From assembly GCF_002865645.1 (NCBI RefSeq), contig NW_020194554.1:868001-932000 (forward strand): DNA of 64,000 nucleotides. The letters are read 5' to 3'. The DNA is from Hyaloscypha bicolor E. Lineage: Eukaryota; Ascomycota; Leotiomycetes; Helotiales; Hyaloscyphaceae. Below, piece after piece: positions 24,315 through 37,143 of this stretch. A program made the position numbers and the translations under genes. The notes beneath the pieces were generated by a model. That model was not told where the DNA came from. It made no database searches and was given only the letters and a program-made list of their open reading frames with translations. Positions within the stretch are counted from its first letter, which is position 1. Each line of letters begins with the position of its first letter.

Positions 24315-25335
24315 ATGCCTGCCGTCCAGGCCACTCTCGAGTACCTCCAAAAGCTGCCTCTTTATGAGGAGGAGAAGCCTTACTGGTGCTTCCTTCCTCC
24401 CCATGAAGGTTTTGATCCCGATGCACTACGAGTGGATAATCTAGAGTTCGAAAACCACTTGGATATCAAAATTGAAGATATACGGGAACTCGGCCGGGAA
24501 GTTACAATCGACAATTACGGATTTGAAGTCTTGCAGCACCAAAGCGAGTTTGCCCGCTTCGACCGAGCGCGTGACGTCGAACAATACAGAGAGGAAACAG
24601 AAGCTCTTTTAGAAGAAAAAATGGGTGCTGTACACGTAAAATGCTACGACTCTCGGCTGCGAAAGAATATCACGTTCGTCCGCAATGCGTTAGACCTCAA
24701 TGATCTTTTGCTTACAGAAGGGCCGGCTCGCGGGGCTCACAATGGTAACATCTTGTGGTGTGTCTTAACTCGTCAAGGACTAATTTTCGCCCTTAGATAT
24801 CACTTACGAGTCTGGTCCTATAGTCATTAATCGATATCTATCGACTGATGCCAAACGGAAATTTCTGAGGCCTGGTTATCGTATCCGCATCGTAAAGTAG
24901 GTACCTCTTCGCAACAGATTCAGTGGGCCTTTCTCTGACCGCACCAGCACATGGAGGACACTTAATCCTTTGCTTGAAGATCGCCCCCTCGCCTTGTGTG
25001 ACAGTCGCTCAGTCGACCCCGAGGATCTGGTTGCTGCAGATCGAATTATCCCCAACGCGGTTGGAGAGGTATATTATCTTACCTATAACCCAAATCACCG
25101 ATGGTTCTGGTTGGAGAAGCAGACCCCGTCGGAGCCTCTGGCGTTCGTTATGTACGACACCAAGGCAGGTAGTCATGCCAGATGTAAGTTTGATGGGTCC
25201 TGGCCAGGGTGATTTAGACGCTGAACCACACTTGTAGTCTGTCCACATGTGTCTTTCGTCAACCCGAACGCTTCTCAAGGAGCTGCACCACGGGAATCGA
25301 TTGAGACACGTTCAATTGTAATCACGAAAGAATGA
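24315..25335 (+). CDS. CmcJ/NvfI (AsaB-like) family oxidoreductase
   Basis: Four exons: 24315-24744, 24797-24896, 24948-25183 and 25238-25335. The introns are 52, 51 and 54 bp with ACTAAT, CTGAC and GCTGAA branch-like sites. Spliced length is 864 nt, 287 aa, normal for the family. Family signatures: IKIEDIREL..VTIDNYGFEV near the start, HND at 142-144, IRIVNTWRTL (about 173-182), RPLALCDSRSV (189-199), TYNPNHRWFW (222-231), CPHVSF (257-262) and APRESIETRSIV at the end. These match the AsaB / GA4-desaturase-like / NvfI group of non-heme iron, 2-oxoglutarate-type enzymes of fungal secondary metabolism. H142 and D144 would be the HxD iron ligands, with a distal His (H227 or H259). No biosynthetic partner genes are visible nearby. 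ATG 24315 is the first ATG in frame. Its substrate cannot be predicted. Confidence 0.9.
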
Positions 25336-25680
25336 AGCTCTACTGGAATTTCGATGTTTGGTTCGAATCATCGTCATGTAGATACTGCATCTTGTGCAAA
25401 TTAGCAAAATCCAAAAAGGAGCAATTCGAAAGTTGAATTGGAGTCTAATGGCATGCCATGCGTGCAGTGTGCCAAGCAGCTGCAGGGAGTATCGTGTCCT
25501 CGACGCGCTCCTCGCCGCTGTTGCGCTTTGCATTATACTCGAGTAACACCGATTCGATAGAGCTCGAATCGTTTCAAAATATTCAACAGGTGTACTAGAC
25601 AGAGCTTGCAAACTTTAGCAGAGTGAAGCAGAGATGCTCTGGCTATAATCGAAAACCGAGGGTAGGAACTTGATTGAAAG
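25336..25680. other. 3' flank of the oxidoreductase gene, island edge
   Basis: Normal composition falling to AT-rich from about 25680. An open frame on minus at 25312-25611 lies opposite the 3' end of the oxidoreductase and shows no motif. No gene called. Confidence 0.45.
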
Positions 25681-26492
25681 TTAAAGACTAAAATACTAGT
25701 CTTAGGCAGGGTTTCTGCTTAAGGCAAAGCAGAGATTAACTCTCTTCTTTAGTCTATGCAATTAATCCCATCGACTTGTCTTCGAGATAAACCTAGCTTC
25801 TGAATTATAATTATATATAGCCTTTAAACGAAAATAAAACATAGTTATACTATTATATTAATAAAGACTCATTATAATATATTACTAATTTTACTTCGAG
25901 TTCTAATTATAAATTAATTATATTATATTTTTAATTAAATTAATTTTTAGTTATATTAATTATAAACTATAACTTAAATATTATTTAAGAAATACAAGAT
26001 TTTTTATACTTAAATTAAGATTTTATTAATTATATATAATATTTAGAATTTAAAAAGCAAAATAAAAGATTTCTTTTAAAAATAATTTAAAGCTAAATAT
26101 AATAGCGGAATTAAGGTAATAGTTTATATATATAAATTAAATAAAGAAAGAATTAAGTTATATTTATTTAAGATTTAATTTCTTAGAAATAAAGCTATTA
26201 TTTTATATTTTTATTTATAATTTAATTCTATAAAAAAAGAAAAATACTACTTTTTATTAATTATTAAATAATTAGTTATTTAATTATTTAATTATCTTAT
26301 AAAATTATTCTTTTTATAATAATTTAAATATCTAGAGCTTTTAAGTTTTAAAACTATTAAATTTTTTTAAAATCTCAATATTTTATTTCCTAAATTTCTT
26401 ATTATAAATAAAATTTTTATTTTAAATATAATAACTTTTATAAATTATTTTTCTTTTTATAAATCTATTATAATAAATAATTTCTTTATTAG

Positions 26493-26727
26493 TATTAGTT
26501 TATTAGTAATATATAATACTATTATATAAATATAAAATACTAATTATATTAAATTAATAAAGTTATTATTATTTAGAAATAAAAAATATAATATTATAAT
26601 ATTAATATATAATTCCTAAATTTACTAAATCTAATAGGATCTAGTTTATTTATTAAGTTATTTATATAATAGAAAATTATATAACTATATTATATAATTT
26701 ATAATAGCTATAGTTATACTAATATTA
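26493..26727 (+). repeat. LTR-C-like unit, fully RIP-mutated
   Basis: Begins TATTAGTTTATTAGTAAT and follows the 53360-53585 unit with nearly every C and G in CpA/TpG replaced. Ends are approximate. It lies at the edge of repeat B. Confidence 0.6.
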
Positions 26728-28702
26728 GAACTTTTTTAAAAATATAAAAAATAGTATTTTTTCTTTAATTATATATAAATTTCCTAATCCGGTCTAGTAT
26801 TGGATTTCCTAAATATTTTATATATTTATATTATATTTAAGGTTTTAGTTATATATTAAAGGCTATAGCCTTTTATATATAACTTTTCTTTTTATAATAT
26901 TTTCTTATTTTATATATCTATTTCTTATTTTAAATATATTTAATTTATTTCTCTATATTTAATTATATTATATTTATATTAATTAGATATTTAAGGGTAT
27001 TTATTAGCTTTAATTTTATTATAGAATTAGTAGAATTCAATTTTCTTTTAATTTATTTAATTTCTTATTATTTATATATCTAATAAAAATATATTATATT
27101 AATTATTAAATACTTTTCTCGAATAGTTTCTAATTTAATAAACCATTTATATAATAACTTTAAATTTATATAAACTATTAATAATAGTTCTATTTCCAGT
27201 ATTTTATTAATTATAAATTTAATTAAAGTATTTATATTAAAGCTATAAGTTATATTATAAAATTTTAAAGCTAGAATATTTTTTAGTAATTCTTTTATAT
27301 TAAGTAAAGAACTAGTAAATAATATTAATATATCTAGTTCTATTTATTAGAACTAGAATATATTTAATTTAAGAAAAGAGATTTCTATTATTTATAAATA
27401 AAGTATTTATAAAAATAATTAAATATAAGAATTTTTTTACTAGTTTTATAAATCTTAATTTTCTAGTAATTTTCTTAATTTATTATTAAATATATTTATT
27501 AAGTATTTTTATATTAGTTTCTAAAAGTTTAATAGTTTAAATAGTAATTAATAAATTATATAAAGCTTCTAGTTAATAGATTAATATAATATATACTTTT
27601 TTAGTATATTAGATAATATATTAGTTTTTAATAAAGAGATTTTAATAAATAGTATTTCTATTATTTATAATAATAGTATTTTTTATAAAAATAGTTTAGA
27701 GGTTTTTATATTATTATTTTTATATAAAAGTAATTCTAGTAATTTTTATATAAATAATATTTTTATTAAACTTGAAATTATAATTAAAAATAAAATATTT
27801 ATATTTCTTAATTAAAAACTTAACTTTTTAAAACTTTAATTATTTTACTTTTATAAAATTATTAGTTTTAATAAATAAAGTATTATTAGTTTAAAAGCTA
27901 ATAATTCTAAAGAATTATTTATTATAAAAGAAATAAAAATTATAAGTTAATTATTCTATAAAAAGCTTATTAATATAATAGAAATAATAAGTCTTAAACT
28001 AATAATTTCTAGTTTCTAGTATATTATATAATAGTTTTATAATCTTTAAAATAGAATTATTTTTTAGATTTAGTTCTCTAGTAAATTTATAAAACAAATT
28101 AATATAAAAATTATAATTAAATAAAATTATTAATTAAATATAAGCTTATAAAATATTATATAAATATAATTTTATAGTATTTATTATTATAATAATAATA
28201 CTAATAATAATTCTCTAGCTAATATATTAAATAATAAATAATTATATTAATATTATATATTTCTTATTATTATTATAGGCTTAAATAACTAGTTTTAATT
28301 TCTTAAATTCTTTTTTTATATCTTTATTCTTAATCTTATTAATAAACCAGAAATTAAAAAAATATTTTCTTTAATATTTAAAATTTAAAAATAATTTTAA
28401 ATAAAATTTTTTCTAAAAAACTAGTAATTTTAACTTAATGAGAATTCTTATATAAATTATTATTTTATAAAAATACTATAATATTCGAGTTCTTATAAAA
28501 GTATTCTCTATTATATTTATATTGCTTTTAGTTTTATTATAAAGTTTAGAAATAGATTTAGATTTAGGGCTATTAATAATAACCTTAATATCTTTTATAT
28601 AAAAGAGTTTTATAAAATTTAAATAGAAAATAGTATTATTATATAATAGAGCTAGTATATAGTTCTTTTTATTAATAGCTACTAGCTTATATAATTTATT
28701 AT

Positions 28703-28937
28703 TATCGGAATAGCTATACTGCGAATTTCCTGGTTATATAACTAGTTATATGAGCTTGTATTACAGGCGTGACTCGACTAGTAGACTAGTTCCCATTAGG
28801 CTTAGCAGATTTAGAGATCGTATATTAATACCACGATATTATAATCCTTACTTCTAAATAATAATAACTTCACTAACCTTATATAAATAGTATTTCATAC
28901 TTATATAATAGTGCCATATATTACTAGTAAACTAATA
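28703..28937 (-). repeat. LTR-C unit, partly spared from RIP, with target duplication
   Basis: 235 bp, TATCGGAATAGC to CTAGTAAACTAATA, flanked on both sides by ATTAT (28698-28702 and 28938-28942). It is the inverse of 53360-53585. The surrounding repeat B sequence continues across it in the other copy near 32.3 kb, supporting an insertion. It looks like a solo LTR (an original TGTTGG start is plausible), although a MITE cannot be excluded. Confidence 0.8.
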
Positions 28938-29229
28938 ATTATAATTACTAGATTAATTAGTATTTCTTTTATATTATATAAAAATATTTAAATTTAAAAG
29001 AAATTTATAAATATTAGTAATATTAGAACTATTTCAGGTATTTAATATATTTATAATCTAATATTTAGCTTAAAGCTTCTGAATTTCTATTATTATTATT
29101 TTAAATATTACTAATTATTATAATATAATTAATAATAAAATATTATAAACTAAAAGAATTAAAATAATATTATTAAATTTTATAGAATTATTAATAGTCT
29201 TAAAAGCTATTTAAAATATAATATTTTTA

Positions 29230-31709
29230 TTAATTCTATTAATTTCGGGTATAATAATAAAATAAATATATTAAATTAAATTATAATAATATTTTATAAT
29301 TCTAATAAAATTATAAGCTTTTATAAAAATAAAAATAATTTTAGTTTCTATAATATTTATAAATTAAATAAACTTTTTATTAATAAATTACTTTCTAATA
29401 TCTATTATAATTTAATTAAAAGAAACTAAATAAATATTAATCTAATATTATTTTAGGATATTTCAAATATATAAAATACTAATATTTTAAAACTATTAGC
29501 TAGCTTAATATTAAATACCTTTATTAATAATATAGAATATAGGCCTATTAGAAATATAGAAAATATTAATAATAATAGAATAATTAAAACTAATATTATT
29601 TTTTAGATTAAATTTAAATTATTTTAATAATTATTTAAATTTCTAGTATTATTTATAATATTTTATAAAATATTTAAAAGCTTTTATATTAATATTATAG
29701 CCTGTTTATTCTAATATATTTTGAAATTTAATAATAAATAAATAACTAAAATAATAATATAGATATTATAATTCGACTTTTATAAAAAAATAAAAGTTAT
29801 AAATAAAGAATTCGAAAATAAAGCTTTATAATATAGTATTTTAAAATAGAAAAAAATATCTAAAATATTATATTATAGATATAAAGTATTTAATAGAAAT
29901 AATAAAATTATTAGTAAAATTATTAAAATAGATTTCTAATTTGTTTATATTAATTAAATTAAATAAAAATAAAATCTTTATAAATATAATATAAAATTAT
30001 ATTTATTTAATTAGTATTTTTATTATTATAAATCTAATAGAAAATCTAAATCTAATATTAAACTAAATATTAATTTAATTTTTAATAGTTTATTAAGTTT
30101 AATATTATTATTAGTTTATTATAAAGCTTAAAATTAGTTAGAATTAGTAATTAAGAATTTAGAAATTCTAATATTAATTATAATTTTATAAAAGTAATAA
30201 ATATTATATTATAATATATTATTAATTATAAATATCTAAATATCTTTTATTTATTTAATAGATTTTAAAATATAGATTTTATTTATTATCTAATATATAA
30301 AAAAAGAGAAATAAAATTATTTATAAAAGTATTAGTTATAGAAATAATAGAAATAAAAATAATAAAAATAGCTAAAAAGATTTTAATAAAAATGAAATAG
30401 AAATTCGAATAATATTTTATTTATTTAAATTTTAATAATAGAAACCAGGGCTTTTAAAAAAGCTATAGATATTTATATAAGTCTTTTTATATATATAATT
30501 TAAAAGCTAATTATTATAAAAGTAGTTTTATACTAGTTCTTTTAATATAATAGAAAAAGCTTTATATATTAGTAAATATTTAAAAAAAAATTATAATTAA
30601 AACTATTATTAGTTTTATTATATTTTTATATTTTAAAATATATCTTTATTATTTCTCTAATAAGTTTTCTAGTTATAATAATAAGTATTAACTAATAGAA
30701 GTTCGGGTTTAATAGTAATAAAAATAATAATTTAATTTCTTAACTAAAAATATCTAGTTTTATCTAAAATAAAAAAAATCTAATCTTATTAAATTATTAT
30801 TAATAATATTAGTTTTATTTTTTATATTTTTTATTTCTTTTTAAATAAGGTTAATAAGGAATTATATAATAATAAAGCTTTTATAATTTTATTTAATATA
30901 AATATTATTATACTAAAATTAGATTTAAAGATTTTATAATAATATATAATTAATTTAACTAAATATTATAATATTAAAGCTTTTAGAATTATTCTAAAAT
31001 AAATTCTATAAATTATTATTATTTTTTTTATATAAAATATACTAATATATCTTAATAATTAGATATTTCTGAAAATTACTTTTTATTATAATTATTAAAT
31101 TAATACTATTTTTTTATTTCTTAATTAGTTTCTTTTTCTTATTAGTATTTATACTAAATTAAATTTAGATTCTTTCTAGTATATATATATAATTTATAAT
31201 AAAAGAAATTTAAAAGTAAAATAGTTTATAATAAGTTTATAAAAAGAACTTAATAATAAAAATATCTAATAAAAATACTAGATATTTAGATATCTAGTAA
31301 TATTAAAACAAATATTTTATTTATAATAAGAAATTTAGGAAATAAAAGGCTTAATTTAATAGAAAAATTAAGGTTTATAATTAAAGAGTTTTAAAAATAT
31401 ATATAGGATATATATTTTAGAAAAAGAATTCTATAAATATAAATATTATATAAATAGAGAAAATAGTTTTAAAGCTAAAAGAAATTAGGTTTAAAAAACA
31501 ATAAAAGTTATATAAATAAATAATTAAATAGCTAATTATTTATTAATTAATAAAAGCTAAATACTTTTTTATAAGCTATTAAATATTTTTATAAAATTAA
31601 TAAATAGTTTTTCTTTTTAATATAAAATAAACTAGATTTATTTTAGACTACTAAATACTTTTAGAACTAATCTAAAATCTTCTCTAATCTATATATATAA
31701 ACTAATTAG
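29230..31709. other. Unclassified RIP-degraded sequence
   Basis: Almost only A and T with isolated CT/AG steps. No open frame above a few dozen codons, no recognisable transposon motif and no paired ends found by eye. Confidence 0.5.
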
Positions 31710-31905
31710 TATTAGTTTATTAGTAATATATAATATTATTTATATAAAATTAGTAAAGTTATTATTATTTAAAAATAGAAATTATAAATTATAATATTAA
31801 TATATAATTCCTGAATTTATTAAATCTAATAAAATCTAGTTTATTAGTTAAGTTATTTATAAAATATAAAATTATATAACTTCTAAAAAAATAGCTATAT
31901 TTATA
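31710..31905 (+). repeat. LTR-C-like unit, fully RIP-mutated
   Basis: Begins TATTAGTTTATTAGTAAT, same orientation as 26493 and 53360. It runs into repeat B at about 31920. The right end is blurred by mutation. Confidence 0.6.
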
Positions 31906-31919
31906 TTTATATTTTATAT

Positions 31920-32956
31920 TATTAATAAAGGTATTTAATATTAAGCTAGCTAATTATTCTAGAATATTAGTATAATAAATATTTAAAATATATTTATTTT
32001 ATTATTATAACTAAAATTAATAGAATTAATAAAAATATTATATTTTAAATAGTTTTTAAAGCTATTAATAATTTTATAAAATCTAATAATATTATATTAA
32101 TTTATAATACTTTATTATTTATTATATTATAATAATTAATAATATTTAAAAAATATTAATCGAAATTTATAAGCTTTAAATTAAATATTAAATTATAAAT
32201 ATTTTAAATATTTAAAATAGTTCTAATATTATTAATATTTATAAACTATTTTTAAATATAAATATAGATATTTAATATAAAGAAAATACTAATTAATCTA
32301 ATAATTAATAATAGAAAAAATTATATATTAGTTCTATTATATAATAATAATATTATTTATTTAATTTTTATAAAGCTTTTTTATATAAGAAATATTAAAG
32401 TTATTATTAATAGTCTCGAATTTAGATCTATTTTCGGATTTTATAATAAAACTAAAAATAATATAAAAATAATATTTTTTATTATTTCTATTATTTTATT
32501 AAAATATAGTAAAAGTTATTTTTATAAGAATTTAAATATTATAATATTTTTATAAAATAATAACTTATATAAAAACTTCTATTAAATTAAAATTATTAGT
32601 TTTTTAAAAAAGAATAAATTTGAAATTATTTCTAGATTTTAGATATTAAAAGAAATATATATTTTTAATTTTCGGATTATTAATAAAATTATTAATAAGA
32701 ATATAAGAAAGAATTTAAGAAATTAAAACTAGTTATTTAAGTTTATAATAATAATTAAAAATATTTAATATTTAATATATTAATTAAAGAATTATTTTTA
32801 ATATTATAAAATTATATTTATATAATATTTTATAAATATATATTTAATTAATAATTTTATTTAATTATAATTTTTATATTAATTTATTTTATAAATTTAT
32901 TAAATAATTAAATTTAAATAATAATTTAATTTTAAAAATTATAAAACTATTATATA
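31920..32956 (+). repeat. Repeat B, left part, interrupted by element E
   Basis: Matches the reverse complement of about 29220-28030 except for the LTR-C unit there. It stops at ATATA (32952-32956), the target duplication of element E, and resumes at 60222. Confidence 0.8.
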
Positions 32957-33265
32957 TATAATAAATATATATAATAGTATATAAATAGATATTAGATATT
33001 ATAGATCTAGTTTCCTATTCTAAATAAAGCTTATAATTGGAATTATATGAATTATATAAGATTATATTTCCTAATTAAATAAAAAGCTTTATATATTTAG
33101 CTAAATACTAGGAAATATATAAAGAAATACTTCTAGCTTTAGAAAAAGATATTAATTAGTTTTTTACTAGAATTAGTTCTTAGAATTAGTTATATTTATA
33201 AGTATTACTTTATAATTTATTTATTTTAATTACTTATATATTATTTTATTATTATATATCTTATA
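32957..33265 (+). repeat. 5' LTR of element E
   Basis: 309 bp sharing long stretches with 59935-60221, such as AATAAAGCTTATAATT and AAAAAGCTTTATATATTTAG. It has about 20 extra bases near 33130-33150. Mostly A and T now. Confidence 0.75.
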
Positions 33266-33927
33266 TTCTAATTAATCTAACTTTTAGGAAATAGTTTATT
33301 ATGAAATAGTTAAGCTATTAATAAATAAAATTATTAATAGCTAAAATATTAACTAGAAGAAATACCTTTATTATTATTAAAATAATCTAATTAAGTATTT
33401 AGGAAAATACCTAATTAAATACTTTTTATATTATCTAATTAAAAAAAGGAAATAGAATTCAGATACTTTTAGAACTAGCTAATAAAATAATAATAATAAA
33501 GAAATTAGTAATAGCTTATTATTATATTACTAAATTAGAAATAAAAATATAATAGAAAATGAATTTAAAAAAGCTAAAAGTTTAGATTTATTATTTTAAA
33601 AATATTTAAATATCTAATATAAAATCTATTATATTTCTAATAATATTCTTAATTTAGAGAATTCTAAAAACCCGAAAAGCATTAAAGAAATTCAGGACTT
33701 CTTTTATTAAATAAAACTAAAATAATATAAAAATAATAAAATTATATATTATATTTTCTATTTTAAAAATATAGCTAGAAATATTTAAAAATATAAAAAG
33801 TAATTAATAAATATTAATATAATAAATTAAGAAACCTTTATTAAATTTATAAAAAATTCTATTTTAGATTTAGAAAACTATAATAATAATACTTTTATTA
33901 AGTTTAAAAATACTAAATAATAGCTAG

Positions 33928-34377
33928 TATAATATAATAAGCTATATTTTCTAAAAATTATATTATTTTAATAATTTTAAGGTTTTAGTTATATAATAAA
34001 GGCTATAGCCTTTTATATATAACTTATAAGAACTATATAAAAAAGCTAGTTTTTCTATAATTCTAGAAAATAATTCTTTTTTTATATTTAATTAATTAAG
34101 CTTTTATATATTATATATTATATATTATTTATATTTTATTATTTTATTATTTTATTATTTTATTATTTTATTATTTTATTATTTTATTATTTTATTATTT
34201 TATTATTTTATTATTTTATTATTTTATTATTTTATTATTTTATTATTTTATTATTTTATTATTTTATTATTTTATTATTTTATTATTTTATTATTTTATT
34301 ATTTTATTATTTTATTATTTTTTATATTTTAGTATATTTTATATAGGTTTTTATTTTATTATAGTTTTTCTTTTATA
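33928..34377 (+). repeat. 5' LTR of element D with expanded satellite
   Basis: Starts TATAATATAATAAGC, the RIP form of TGTAGTATGGCAGGC seen at 3019-2717. It includes a palindrome-like stretch around 33979-34022. It is about 150 bp longer than the other copies because of an ATTTTATT array. Confidence 0.7.
34135..34322. repeat. Tandem array of 8-bp unit ATTTTATT
   Basis: Roughly 23 near-perfect copies inside the D LTR. The matching place in the 54.0-kb LTR and in 2717-3019 shows only short imperfect precursors, so the array expanded after insertion. Confidence 0.9.
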
Positions 34378-36972
34378 TATTTTATAATAAGTAATATAAG
34401 AAAAATTAAAACTTTATAATTAAAATAATATTCTTATAAAGTTTTAAGAGATTTTTATAAAGCGAATTATTAGCTTAGTAAATTTAGGAAAAAGAAAGCT
34501 ATTATAATATCTTAAGCCTAAAGCTAAAATATTAAGAATATATAAGTATTAATCTTAGTATTTTATATTAATTTCTAATATATCTTGTAATTTAAATATA
34601 AATTAGCTATAAGATATAATTATTAATATAATATATAGAAATAGTAAAAATAAAGGCTAATTATAAAAGAAGAAAAAGTAAAGAAAATAAAATAAGAAAT
34701 ATTATATTAAGATAATATAAATTAGATCTTAATTAGAAATAGATTTTAATATTCGGAAATAAACTAATACTATTAATTTATATATTATTTTTAGTTATAA
34801 TAAAAACCGAAATAGAAATAGTTTTAGTTTTAGTAACAAGCTTATTTTTAAATTCGGGGAAAATATCTAAAAAAGAAAATATTTTTAATTTTAAATAAAA
34901 TAATAAATAAAAATCGGAAATAAAAATCAAAAAGAAATTAGAAATAAAAAATTATATAAATAATCTAGAAAAGCTTCTAGAAAAAGAAAAAAAAATACTA
35001 AATAGAAATTAAAAAAAGAATTTAGAAAAATTAAAGAAATTAATTAAATTATATTAATTATTTTTATTATTATTTTTAATAATATTATTAAATATATCTA
35101 GTTTAATAAAATTAAGAAAAGATATTATAAGTATTAAGCTAATAAAATAAATAATAGAAATAAAACTAGAAAAGCTATTATTTTATTATTACTAATATTA
35201 AAACTTAAATTTAGATTATATTTATTATTATTAACTAGTTTTTTTTTAAATTCCGGTTCCTAAACTAAAAGATATATTTAAATAAGAAATTAGTCTTTTA
35301 GAAATCTTATTAATAAAACTTTTAGATATAGAAATTCTATAATTAATTATAAAAGAAATTATTAAGATTAATATAATTAAAAATAAATATATACTAGTAT
35401 TAGATTTAAATCTATTATTTATAAAAGCTTTTAGAATATTATAATTTTAGAAAAGTAATATTTCTATATTCTTGAAATAGTATATAGATATATATAAGAA
35501 CTATTATATTTCTAATAATACTAAAAAAAGAAAATTATTTATTATATTTCTTTTATTTATAAGAATTAAATTAAGGCTATATTAGAATATTATATTTTTT
35601 AAAGCCTTATTAAAAGAATTCCGAGAATATAACTAGGAAATACTTAAAATTAGTTATAATTTTTTAATTAAATTATTATATAAGTTTAGAATAAAGAAAT
35701 TTCTTTTAAATCTTATAATAATATATTTAATAAAATATTAAAAAAGTTATTAAAGAAAAAAGAAATAAAAGAATTTATTTAATATCAAGAATTATCTATT
35801 TTAGTAAAAGATTATATTTTTAAGAATATAAACTTTAAGCTTACAAACATTTCTATCTATAAATATAATAATATTTTATTAATATAAAAAAAAGAAATAC
35901 CGTTTTAATATTATTAATAATTTAGATATATCCAGATTTAGATAAGAATATTTAAATATAATAATTTATAATATAATTCCCAAACTAGAAAATAATTATT
36001 TTTTACTAATTTCTTTTATTATACTTTTTAAAGCTATTATAAATATAAGTAAAAAGAAAACTCAGCTTATAGCTAATTATATAAAATTTATTAAAAGTAG
36101 TAAATCTAAAAGAAATAATATTAACTAGCTAATAAGAAATCTGGAAAAACTATTTATTATTACTATAATTTAAAAGAACTTATAAAAGTAACTTAATATA
36201 GCTATTTTTATAATTCGGGAAAATATTTATAGCCTATTTATATAATCTAGTTAATTATAATAGGAATAATAGTATTAATAGTTTAGTAAATATAATTCGA
36301 GTTTTTAGAGAAAAAATATAGGAAATTATAATAAAGATTATAGAAAATACTATAGTAGCTATAATAATTAAATTAGAATAAATAAAGAATCTAGATAATT
36401 ATATTCTAAAAAAATTAGTTTTAAATATAATTAGAAAATACTATTTAAATTAATATAGCCTATAATATAGATCTAGAATTAAGGAAATAAATTTATTATA
36501 AATATTATAATAAAAATAAAAATAAAAATATTAATTTAGAATATATTTATATTTTTTAGTTTTATTATTTACTATTAAAAAAACATATAAATTATAAATA
36601 TATTTACTAATTTAATAGAAAATAATATAAAGAACTATTTAAGTCTAAATAAGAAAATATTTCCTTTTTCTCTATTAGTAAATACTAGTAATTTAACTAA
36701 ATTATTTCCCAAGTTTAAAAAAGAATATTTAATTATAATTTAAAAATATAACTTAAGAATATCTAGAGAATAATAAAAGATATCTAGTTTACTAGATAAG
36801 AAAGAAATAAAAGAACTAGCTAACCGGGATTTATATATAAAAGTAAATAAATTATATCTAGGGAATCTAAATAGCCGCTTTACTTTAAAGGAAATTATAT
36901 TAGAATTACTAATATTTTAAATTCTGAAATTAATAAATAATATTAAAATTTAGCTATAAATAGTATTTCTAT

Positions 36973-37143
36973 TATTATAGTAAGAATTACTAAATTGGGG
37001 CCAGTATAATTACTTTACTTAGTCAGGATTTATATACTTATTTCCTAAAGCTTTATACTTTACTCGAGCTCTTTTCTAGCTAGTTTAATTAACTCTTTTA
37101 CTATTTAATATAACTCCCTATTCTATAATCTTTATATATATTA
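36973..37143 (+). repeat. 5' LTR of the Copia element
   Basis: 171 bp, equal in length to the right copy and differing mainly by transitions. It includes TTTATACTTTACTCGAGCTC where the right copy reads TTTATACTTTACTTAAGCTC. Confidence 0.88.

Larger units (their letters stand above)
25760..29230 (-). repeat. Repeat B, inverted copy (uninterrupted by element E)
   Basis: Extremely AT-rich. Read on minus, about 29230-28025 matches 31920-32956 and 28024 down to about 26730 matches 60222-61440, so it is an inverted copy of the sequence on both sides of element E. It keeps the site (28025-28029) into which E inserted in the other copy. LTR-like units sit at 28703-28937 and about 26493-26727. No coding motif could be read. 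Outer limits are approximate. Confidence 0.75.

Noticed and set aside
26840..26882. A fourth D LTR, suggested by the GGTTTTAGTTATAT..GGCTATAGCC palindrome-like stretch
   Set aside because: Only about 45 bp match, and flanks belong to repeat B. Convergence of RIP-mutated palindromes is enough to explain it.
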